Shown piece after piece: positions 14,582 to 26,400 of a DNA stretch of 64,000 nucleotides (position 1 is its first letter; each line of letters starts with the position of its first letter). The notes under the pieces were generated by a model that was not told the DNA's origin, made no database searches, and was given only the letters and a program-made list of their open reading frames with translations. The translations under genes and the position numbers were made by a program. Source of the DNA: Lepus europaeus (taxonomy: Eukaryota > Chordata > Mammalia > Lagomorpha > Leporidae). The DNA lies in assembly GCF_033115175.1 (NCBI RefSeq), contig NC_084838.1:40837468-40901467 (forward strand). Reading direction: 5' to 3'.

Positions 14582-17500
14582 GCTTCTCTTTCTCTCTCTG
14601 TGTAACTCTTTCAAATAAATAAATAAATCTTAAAAAAATTAACTTTTTTTTTTGACAGGCAGAGTTAGACAATGAGAGAGAGAGACAGAGAGAAAGGTCT
14701 TCCTTTTTGCCGTTGGCTGACCCTCCAGTGGCCGCTGTGGCCTGCGCATCGCGCTGATCCGAAGCCAGGAGCCAGGTGCTTCTCCCGGTCTCCCATGCAG
14801 GTGCAGGGCCCAAGCACTTGGGCCATCCTCCATTGCCTTCCTGGGCCATAGCAGAGAGCTGGCCTGGAAGAGGGGCAACCGGGATAGAATCCCGTGCCCC
14901 AACTGGGACTAGAACCCGGTGTGCCGGCACCGCAAGGCGGAGGATTAGCCTGTTAAGCCACAGCGCTGGCCAATAGTTCTCCTTTCACTTAAACCTATTT
15001 CTCCCCACAGAGTAATGTAGTATATTATATTGTATTTATTTAGATCTTTTTCTCACTAATATAAAGTTGTCATTTTTAAAAATTGCTTAGTTTTATGTAT
15101 TTTTATCTACGTGAAAGCCAGAGCGAATGACAGGAAAGATCTTCCATCCACTGCTTCACTTCCCAAATGCCTGCAATAACACAGGCCGGGCCAGGCTGAG
15201 GCTAGGAGCTGGGAACTTCATCCAAGTATCCCGTGTGGTGGCAGGGGTCCAAGCCTCTGCCTCCCAGGATGTATTATTACGAAGCTGGATTGGAAGTGGA
15301 GTAGCTGGGACTCGAACTGGCATTGCGATCTGGGATGTGAGTTAACCCTCTGTACCACAGTTCCCAACTGAGAATTCTTCTAGTTGCATTCTGCTAGGAA
15401 CAAGCTTTGAGAGTAATAGCAACATGCTTGGCATACATACTGAACTGAATTGCTGAAAAGCATTTTTTTGAAAGGCAGAGTTACAGACAGGCAGAGGCAG
15501 AGAGAGAGAGAAGGGTCCTCTATCCGCTGGTTCACTCCTCAGATGGCCGCAAGGGCCAGAGCTACACTGATCTAAAGCAAGAGGCCAGGAGCTTCTTCTG
15601 GGTCTCCTGTGCTGGTGCAGGGACCCAAGGACTTGGGCCAATTTCTCTTGCTTTCCCAAGCCATAGCAAAGAGCTGGATCAGAAGTGGAGCAGCCAAGAC
15701 TAGAACCGGCACCCATATGGGATGCGAGCACTGCAGCTGCAGCTTTACCAGCTTATGCCACAGTGCTCGCCCCTAGAGAACATTTGTTTAAATCCTGATT
15801 TTCACAGTAACACTCAGTCCCTTTGAAAATAGTTTGAGAGGCAGGTGTTGTGATGCCGCAGGGTAAGCCTGCCTATGATGCCAGTATTTCATATTCCATA
15901 TGAGTCCCAGGTACTCCGCTCCTGATATACAGCTCCCGCTAATGAGCCTGGGAAAGCAGCAGAAGATGGTTAAATGTTTGGGCCCCTGTTATCTATGTGG
16001 GAGAGAAGAATGGAATTCCTTACTCTCGGCTTTGGCCTGGGCCAGCACAGCCCTGTCCATAGCAGTCATTTGGAGAGTTAGTCAGGTTAACCAGCAGATA
16101 GAAGATGGATTTCTCTCTTTCTGTAACTCTGCCTTTCAAATAAATCAATCAATCTTAATGAATAAAAAAAGAAAATAGTTTTGAAATGCAGATATCTAGA
16201 CAAATAAATGATAGTCTGGAAATACAGGACACCTTAGACATGAAGGCAATTTTGATTTTTTTTTTTTTTTGACAGAGTGGACAGTGAGAGAGAGACAGAG
16301 AGAAAGGTCTTCCTTTTGCCATTGGTTCACCCTCCAATGGCCGCCGCAGTAGGCGCGCTGCGGCCGGCGCACCGCGCTGATCCGATGGCAGGAGCCAGGT
16401 GCTTCTCCTGGTCTCCCATGGGGTGCAGGGCCCAAGCACTTGGGTCATCCTCCACTGCACTCCCTGGCCACAGCAGAGAGCTGGCCTGGAAGAGAGGCAA
16501 CCGGGACAGGATCGGTGCCCCGACCGGGACTAGAACCCGGTGTGCCGGCGCCGCAAGGCGGAGGATTAGCCTAGTGAGCCGCGGTGCCGGCCGATTTTTT
16601 TTTTTTAAGACTTGTTTTATTTATTTGAAAGGCAGAGATACAGAGAGAGGCAGAAAGAGAGAGAGGTCATCCATCCAATGATTCACTCCCCAGATGGCCA
16701 CAACGGCCACAGCTGTGCCGATCTGAATGCAGGAGCCAGGAGCTTCTTCCAGATCTCCCACATGGGTGCAGGGGCCCAAGGACTTGAGCCATCTTCTACT
16801 GGTTTCCCAGGTCACAGCAGAGAGCTGGATTGGAAGTAGAGCAGCTGGGCCCATATGGAATGCTGGTGCTTCAGGCTGCGGTTTTAACCCACTGCACCAT
16901 AGTGCCAGCCCCAGTTTTGATTGTAACTTGCACAGTTTCAAGGGAAATGAGATAATGAGACTGCAGTACAAGGAAATAAAGCTGATTAAATTATGACTGA
17001 CGCTGTATTTGAGCTGCTCAGAATTTTTTTTTAAAAGAATTGTTGGCCGGAGCCGTGGCTCAACAGGCTAATCCTCTGCCTGGCAGCACCGGCACACCGG
17101 GTTCTAGTCCCGGTCGGGGCACCGGATTCTGTCCCAGTTGCCCCTCTTCCAGGCCAGCTCTCTGCTGTGGCCAGGGAGTGCAGTGGAGGATGGCCCAAGT
17201 GCTTGGGCCCTGCACCCCATGGGAGACCAGGAGAAGCACCTGGCTCCTGCCTTTGGATCAGCGCGGTGCGTCGGCTGTGGCGGCCATTGGAGGGTGAACC
17301 AATGGCAAAGGAAGATCTCTCTCTCACTGTCCACTCTGCCTGTCAAAAAAAAAAAAAATTGTTTTATGCATACACTGTCTCCATTATATGTATAATTTGT
17401 TGAATTTTACTAGGATAAGTGTCATCTTTTGCAAAACACTTCTGGAATTTTATAGTATTTTCTTTTTTTTTTTTTTTTAAGATTTTATTTATTTATTTGC

Positions 17501-18422
17501 GAGGTAGAATTACAGACAGAGGGAGAGACAGAGAAAAACGGTCTTCCATCCATTGGTTCACTCCCCAAATGGCTGCAATGGCTGGAGCTGCACCTATCTG
17601 AAGGCAGGAGCCAGGTGCTTCTTCTTGGTCTCCCATATGAGTGTAGGAGCCCAAGGACTTGGGCCATCTTCTACTGCTTTCCCAGGCCACAGTAGAGAGC
17701 TGGATTAGAAGAGGAGCAGTCAGGACTAGAACTAGCGCCCAAATGGGATGTCAGCACCACAGTTGGAGGATTCACCTACTGCGCCATGGTGCTGGCCCCT
17801 GTTTTATTTTTCATAAGACAATCAAGTACTGTTTTTCATGATACTTGTAAATCTTTTGCAATAGAGCTAATTCTGTTTTTTGATTTTTGGGATGTGTCTG
17901 ATATAAATCAAGTACCCTGTGTTTGTGTCACTTGGGTTAGGAGATCATTTGGGGGTCCATTATATTATCCTTAGAATTTAACTTGGCTGTGAGAGTGATC
18001 ATGGCAGTTTATAAAAAGTAGAACTTGGTCGGCGCTACGCGCATGCGTGTGTGTGCGTGTGTGTTATAAATGGATTTTAACTAGATTGGAAAGTTTTCTT
18101 AGAAACTACCTTTTTAGGCCTGCACCTCGGCTCACTTGGTAATCCTCCGCCTGTGGCGCCGGCACCCCAGGTTCTAGTCCCGGATGGGCGCCAGGCTCTG
18201 TCCTGGTTGCTCCTCTTCCAGTCCAACTCTGCTGTGGCCCAGGAGGTCAGTGGAGGATGGTCCAAGTGCTTGGGCCCTGCGCCCACATGGGAGACCAGGA
18301 GGAGCACCTGACTCTGGCTTCGGATCAGCGCGGTGCGCTGGCCGCAGCGGCCATTCGGGGTGAGCCAGTGGAAAAGGAAGACCTTTCTCTCTGTCTCTCT
18401 CTCACCGTCCACTCTGCCTGTC

Positions 18423-18454
<32 letters not shown>

Positions 18455-20380
18455 CTCAGGGCTAAGTTCGTTTCTTCTTATCAAAAGTAAGACTGAAATG
18501 ACTTGGCCTCCCTGCCTGTGTCACTGGCATGTTGAGTGTTTAAGCTCAGGAGAACGGATGGGAGCTGGCTACTGAGAGGACTTCATTGAGTACATTACCA
18601 TATTAGGTAATCCACTATGACTTGCAGGTCCTACTCAGTACGTGTAGAAATGAGCTGGTATGGGATCACATACATTTCATGTGGAACTTCACCTTGCACA
18701 TTGTGGAAAGGCGCTGCGTCTTAAATTGAAACATCTACCTTTCTTGTGGGATGAGAAGAGATGTAGTTAACAAGAGTATTTGTTAATTTATTGTACATTG
18801 TTTTTCAAAAATTTGAGAAAGTTTATATGGTTTGTATGAAAGACACTTAGCATTTATAGGAACATTTAAGGTAAATGTGAAAGTTTTTGAATGGTTTATC
18901 GCTAAGACTTTCATCCTGTAAGACTATGAAACTTATCCTGTAGGAAAATTTAAGGAACACTGGATCCAAACACTAAATAGGATAACATGTTCTAAACAGA
19001 CTCTTGAGACAAGCTTTAGAAAATCGTTTATTTCAGTGCTTCAGGTTTTATAGTCATTCATGATTGTGTCATTTCTATGAAAATTTCTCAATGTAGTTTT
19101 TTGTTTTCCTTCTTGCCAAAGCCTACTTTGGTTTCTTTGGCTTTGTGGAATTTTTTTTTTTTTTTTTTGATGCCCTCTTTTTAGCTCTCATAGGCCCCGT
19201 TTTCTAAAAAGTCTTTTCACTTAGATAATCTTTAATGTGAATTTATTTTATGATTCACTTTTTAGATTTCTTTATTTATTACGTTTGCTTATGAACTATT
19301 TTCTCATTTGCTTTTTGTCTGCTTAGCATTGATCTGGTAGCCTTGCTGCAGAAGTCTGTTCCTCCCAACCAAGCCTCAGAAGCCAACTCATTTGAAACTT
19401 CCCAACAGCCGGGTTTTGGCCAAGCCCTTGTCTTCACAAATTCTCAACATAACAATCAGATGGCACCAGGGACTGGCGGCTCCAATGCTGTCAACTCCTA
19501 TTCTCCTCAAAGTCTGGTAACTCCCTTTTGTTTCAGTATAAAATTTTAAGCAATATGTCCATTGGCAAATGTATTCTAGAATGTAACACATATCTTAGAT
19601 ATTTATACATTTATAAAATAATTCTTTGCATCAGTCCAGAAGACAATGATGTGATAAACTCCAAGCACATATCTGATGATTCCATGTGGAATGTAACTAC
19701 TGAGATTTCTGGATAATGATGCAAATATTTCTTTGTGATAAGTTGAATTCTTCTCAACTAACAGTTCTTCAGATTGAAAAACATCCTTTTTATTAATGAT
19801 TTTTTTCTTTGATTTTGTTTCACAATATTTAATGTGTTAATATTTTTTTAAAAAGATGTATTTATTTACTTGAAAGGCAGAGTCACAGAGATGGAGAGGC
19901 ACAGAGAGAGAGAGAGAGATTTCATCTGCTGGTTTACTCTCCAAATAGCTACTGTGACCAGGGCTGGTCAGGCAGGTGCCGGGAACCTGGAGTTCTTCTG
20001 TGTCTTCCACATGGATGTGGGGGCCTAAGCCCTTGGACCATGCTCTGCTGCTTTCCCAGTTGCATTAGTATGGAGCTGGATTAGAAGTTGAACAGGCCGG
20101 CGCTGCGGCTCAATAGGCTAATCCTCCGCCTTGCGGCGCCGGCACACCGGGTTCTAGTCCCGGTCGGGGCACCGATCCTGTCCCGGTTGCCCCTCTTCCA
20201 GGCCAGCTCTCTGCTGTGGCCAGGGAGTGCAGTGGAGGATGGCCCAAGTGCTTGGGCCCTGCACCCCATGGGAGACCAGGAGAAGCACCTGGCTCCTGCC
20301 ATCGGACCGGCGCAGTGCGCCGGCCGCAGCGCGCCTACCGCGGCGGCCATTGGAGGGTGAACCAACGGCAAAGGAAGACC

Positions 20381-20424
<44 letters not shown>

Positions 20425-23400
20425 CACTCTGCCTGTCAAAAATTAAAAAAAAAAAAAGAGAAGTTGAGAAGTTGAACAGCCCGGACCCAGCCAGTGCCGA
20501 TATGGGATGCTGGTGCTGCAAATCATAGCTTAACACATGCACTGCAACATCAGCCCCTAATACAGTAAGCTTTGTTTCAGTTTATTTAAACGCAAATGCA
20601 AGTAAATTGGCTTGCTGCAAATCATGCAAAAATAGTTCTTTCCAAATCTGACTTTGTGTTTATATTTTTTACATATTTTTTTATTTTTCTGTAAAATTTC
20701 TTAAAATGCCAAATGATGTAATGAAGTCCCATATATTTCCTTGAAACAGTGTCATCTAGTGCTGCATATTTGAGTCTGACTTTCTGCTGTCAGGAAGAAC
20801 TTTGAGAAATATATTACTGAAGGGTGTGAAGGCAGACTACCGGGAGTAGATCTTAGATATAGCTTATGAAAGAACCCACTGTATAATGGTGACGTGAAAT
20901 CCCTGCTCAGCTTTTGGAAGTTCAGACTGCCAGAGAGGAGATTGAAAGGGCTGTGGACACAGACCTGTATTTTCACTAGTGATGATTATTTTGACTTTTT
21001 GTTTATTTGTTTTTACCTGAAATGTATTGTTGAGAAATAGAATTTTCTTCCCTGCCTGGGTCAAATCATTTGCTGTACCCTGAGAAAAGTGAATATACAA
21101 ACTTAAGGTTGGGTGTATGCTATGATGGTTAAGATGCTACTTACGAAAGCTGATGTTGTGGCACAGTGGGTAAAGCTGCCACATACGATGCCAGCATCCC
21201 GTATGGCTGCTGGTTTGCGTCTCGGCTGCAACTCCCTGCTAATGTGTCTGGGAAAGCAGTGGAAATATGGCCCAAGCATCCACATGGAAGGCCTGGATGG
21301 AGTCCCAGCCTTGGCCACTCTGGTCATTTGGAGAGCGAAGCAGCAAATGGGAGAGCTCACCTTCTCCCTCTCCATGTAATAGTTAAAACTTTAAAAAAAA
21401 ATTTAAAAAGCTACTTTGAAATTCTGCATCTTGGATCTGAGTGCCTGGATTCAAGTCTTGGTTCTGCTTGATTCCAGCTTCCTACTAATATGAACCCTGC
21501 TAGGTTCAAGTACCTTGGACCCTGCCACACATGTGGGAGATCCAGCTGCTGCTGTTATGGGTCTTTTGGAGACTAAACTAGTAATGGAAGATCTCTGTGT
21601 TGGTCTCTGTCTCCCTCTCAGCTTCTCTGCCCTTCAGATGAATACAATTTGAAATAAAAGAAAATATGTATATTTTCTTCCTGTCGTCTTCTCCATGCAG
21701 TCATGTCACATCGTGGGCCTGGGGCTTAGCCTGTTTAGTGTCATTGTTGTTTGAGTTGGTGTCAGTGCTTGAAGTGGGCGTGCTGCCATCTCTGTTTTGA
21801 AAAGAAAGGCCCAATAATTAGAACCTTTGTGTTTTGAGTGAACCACTGTTGTTCTCTTCTGTGTTTCTATCTCCTTCTGGTGTAAAGCTGTGAAGTCCTC
21901 GCTGACTAGGAATCTCAGCCTGGCACTAAGTTTATGGGTATCACTTGAGTTCTTTTGTGTTTATTTGAGAAGCAGAGAGATAGCTCCTGTGGCTGGTTCA
22001 CTTCCCAGATTACCACAACTGCTGGGATTGGGTCAGGGTTGAAACTGGGAGCCTGGAACTCAATCTAGGTCTGCTGTGTGTGTAGCAGGGTCCCAAATAC
22101 CTGAGCCAACGTGAGCTGCTTCTCAGGGTGTGCATTAGCAGGGAGCTAGAATCAGGAGCAGAATTGGGACTTGACTCCAGGCACTGTGACATGGGATGTG
22201 GGAATCAGTATCTTAACTGGGGGGCCAAACTGCCCCCTGCCAAACAAAGGCAGTAATTATTAATTATTGTGCTGAGTCACAAGTGGACTAGCTGGGACTC
22301 TCAGCCAGGCTCTCGGGAGTGGGATGCTGGCATCCCACATGTTGACTTCAACACAGTACCAACCTAGCATTCCAGTGCTTGGATTTTTAGTGACCTTCAT
22401 GTGCGTTACACCCTGAGAAACTGGAGTGCAAATTGTCTGTTTAACACTGTACTAGGGTGATGATTTTCCACTCTACAGCACTTTATATCCATTAGGGAAC
22501 ATAGTAAATTGCCACAACAATAATGATGGCAGTAGTAGCAATAATAATACTAGGATAGCCTCAAGACAAAATGAGTGAGAATCTTTGAGATGGGAATTTG
22601 GTCCCTGTGTGTGTTTGTATATGTGTATGCATTTATATGTGAATATGCATATTAAAAAGTTCTCCATTGATTTAAATTTGTAGGAAACATTGAGAGGCCC
22701 TATACTAAGTGGCATTTCAGGCAAGGCTATAGTCATTCATAGTGTTGTAAACATACAGATAATGTATTTGATAAAACTAGCTGAGAGAATAGAGGAAGAT
22801 GGGAAGCATCTTCTGGGAAACCATCACTTGAGTAGGTAGAATTGAGAGATTTTTCAACTACTGCCTCACCCCCAGATGGCCAGGTCTGGGCTAGGCAGAA
22901 GCTGGAACCCAGGAACTCCATGTTCTACACGTCTGGTGTGGACCAAACAATTGGACCATGTTCTGCTGCCTTCCCAGGTGCATTTGCAGGAAGCTGGATT
23001 AACCTACTGCGCCATGGCACTGGCCCCATGGCTGCTCTGCTTTCAATCCAGCTCCCTGCAAATGCGCCCAGGAAAGCAGCAGAAGATGCCCAAGTTCTTG
23101 GGCCCTTGCCATCCTTGTGGGAAGCCCAATGGAGTTCAGTCTCCTGGCTTTGGCTTGGTCTAGCCTCGGCTGTTGTGTCCATTTGGGAAGTGAATCAGCA
23201 GATGGAAAATCTCTGTCTCCATCTCTCTTGGCGCACTCTCGCTTGTACTCTTTCTCTTCCTTCTCTCCCCTCCTCCCTCTCTTTGTTCTTTCTCTGTAAC
23301 CCCGCCTTTCAAATAAATAGATTAAATCTTTTTCTTTTTTTAAGTAAAGAATATGTTGGAAATTCTTTATATTGCTGAGAATTTGTTTTTTTTTAATTTC

Positions 23401-26400
23401 CCATTCAAGTCATCCGTTCTTGGCTCAGGATTTGGAGAGCTTGCACCATCCAAAATGGGGAACATCACTAGCTCCCAGATTTTGGACCAGTTGAAAGTTC
23501 CAAGTTTGGGCCAGTTTACCACCACCCCAAGTTCACAGCAGAATAGTGCGAGTCCCCCCACAACTACTACTTCTTGGGACCTCAAGCCTTCAGCATCCCA
23601 GCCCTCCGTCCTTAGTCATTTTGGTAAGTATACATTTTCTATGCCATTTTTGCCTACTGAAGCCATGCTAAACATCAGTGTGTGTTGACTTGTATTCTCA
23701 AATGTAGAGTTGTTCAGACATACTTATTTTTAAATTTTTTTTTGTAAAAACATTTTTACATATTATTCTTGTAAGAGGATACTTCAAAGAGTTCATGGAA
23801 ATGTAATTAAAAATGAGTATAGATTTTGAATAAAAATTTTCTTTGAGAGGCAGAGTTACCGATTGAGAGGTCTTCCATCCTTTGATTCACTCCCCAAATG
23901 GCTTCATCGGCCAGAGGTGGGCAGATTGAAGCCAGGAGCTTCTTCCAAGTCTCCTACATGGGTGCAGGGGCCCAAGCACTTGGGGCTATCTTCCACTACT
24001 TTCCCAGGCCATTAGCAGAGAGCTGGATCAGATGAGGAGCAGCTGGGACACCAATCGTCGTCCATATGGGATGCTGGTGCCACAGGTGGCGGTTTAACCT
24101 ACTATGCCACAGCACTGGCCCCAATAAAGATGTTTTTAAAAAGATTTGTTTATTTATTTGAAAGGCAGGCTGATAGAGATCTTCCATCTACTCCCCCAAT
24201 GGTCTCAATAGCCCACCAATATAAACTCTTTGTAATTCCATTTTTCCACTATTTGAAACACCCTCATGTAATATCTGCTTTGATTTATTATCATTTGTAA
24301 TGGTAATGGTTGTGGTGGTTTTTATTAATAGTAGTAGTAAAATAGTACATTCCTTGAACAGCTGTGCCAAAAGTATGTCAGAAACGTATGAGTATACAAC
24401 ACTTGGAGGCAATGCAGTCACAAAATTTCCTGAGCTCTGTTAGAGGAAGGTGATGACAAAGGTTTAAATGTGGATAACATTTCAAACCCCACTTTTGTGC
24501 TTTTTTTCTCATTCTTAAACTTGCATTTATCCACCATATTTGGTCAAACTCTGCCCATTTTTCTGTGGTTTGCCTTAAAGTCAGCATGTGTGAGCTGGAT
24601 TTGTTCTGAAGCGAAGTCCCACAGAAAGTATGACATTAAACCACTGTTCCCCAGCAGTTGCTCACATACTACATTAAATTATGGAATTCCAAGGGTCACA
24701 TTACATAGAATTGATGTTTTGGGCTGGTCGTGTTTAGGGTGTATGGAAACACCTGGAAGTATGTATTTCTCTGCTGAATGAAATGGCTTATAGTGTTGAA
24801 GGTACCTGAGTCTTCTCCCAGGTTTGAATAGTATCTACCAAGGAAACACCTTGAGAGACCCCACACACAGTACTTTTACTGTGGGCTACATGTGTAGATA
24901 ACCTCGGCCTAGCACATAACAAATGTACAGGCTCCAAAGAGGAAAGCAGATGTTGAGTATAAATCACATTATGTGTACAGACATTCCGGAGAGTGAGCAG
25001 TTCTTACTGGTTTGTGTGTTTGCAGCCTTTTATAGCACGTGCCATCAGTCCCTATTCCCAGGCACCATCTGAGGGCCAGCTGGCCAATGGTGCTAACTTT
25101 TTTTTATACGTGCACTACTAAGTTTTAGGATGGCACACTATTTCTAGATTATAAAGCACTTCTTTTTGATACATGCCTCTAATATCATGTTCACAAATGG
25201 ATTTAATTAGAGTCTGCCTTTATTTTTTGTAAATTAAGTTTTGTTTAAATCCAGCCTAAGTAGCCAGTGTCTGGGTACTTTCAACTGCACAGACAAAGTT
25301 GAGTCATTGCTGGCAGCTGGCCTTCAACTACTAAAATAAAACTCTGTAAATGACATTTACAGAAAAAGATTACCCACTTCTGTCCTTTATGATGGAAGTG
25401 GCAGTTGAAATCAGTGGTGAAAAAGTGAGTTGTTGTAATCAGATGTCTGGTGGGAGAGTGAAGTTGTATCCCTACACCAAAGTACCAGATGCATCAATTA
25501 AACATAAATAATGAATCTAGAAAGATGGTAGAAAAAAATTACACATAAGCATTCCTATACTGTTCATGTGAGAGGAATTTTTCTTGGTTTGGCAGGAAAT
25601 AGCATAACCAGATCAAAAGGTAGATGAGACAACTTAAGGAAAGACTTGAAACTCATAATCATGTACAAAGAGTTAATTTCCTTAATATAAAAGGAGGTAC
25701 TAAAAATAAAAGAGATTAGCAAGCAGGTAAAACAAACAAACAAAAAAATACAGCCAAAAGAGATACAGGTGACTTCCATAAGAAAAGAATGCTCCAGTGT
25801 GTGAAGTGATGCTCATGCACATTTTTATCATTATGTCTTGCATTTGTTTTCTTTTTTTAAAAGTTTTATTTATCAAGAGTTAGAGAAAGAGAGGGAGAGA
25901 GAATTCTTCCATCTGCTGGTTCACTCCCCAGATGACTGCAATGGCTGGAGTTGCATTCCTCTGAAGCCAGGAGCCAGGAGTTTCTTGCAGGTCTCCCACG
26001 TGGGTGCAAGGGCCCAAGCACTTGGGCCTTCTTTTGCTGCTTTCCCAGGCCATAGCAGAGAGCTGGATTGGAAGTGTAGCAGCTGGGTCTCAAACCAGTG
26101 CCCATATGGGATGCCAGCATTGTAGGATGCGGCTTTACCACTAAGCCACAGCGCCACCTCCTTGCTTTTCTTTTATACCGTTTTCTGCCAATCAAACCTA
26201 GAAAGATAAAGTTTGGTTTTGAGTATATTAAAAGGATGTGTTCTGAGGCAAGTGTTTGGCCTAGCAGTTAAGATGCTGGTTAGGATACTTAGATCCCTCA
26301 TTGGAACATGTACCTATGTTTAATACTTGGTTATGACTCCTAATTCCAGCTTCCTGCTAACACAGACCCTGGGTGGCAGCAGTAATTCCTGAAGTAGCTG

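Larger units (their letters stand above)
23774..24268. mobile_element. Mariner-like miniature element, split by SINEs
   Basis: The left end acttcaaagagttcatgga (23781) and the right end, read inverted, gtttcaaatagtggaaa (around 24250) form diverged inverted repeats. The same ends occur in the element at 55705. Confidence 0.5.

Noticed and set aside
14394..14930. 178-codon minus-strand open frame
   Set aside because: It runs across two adjoining inverted SINEs; the length is chance plus repeat content.
24378..24781. Processed pseudogene in the long unrecognised stretch
   Set aside because: Frames on both strands give no protein I recognise, and there is no poly(A) tail or flanking duplication.
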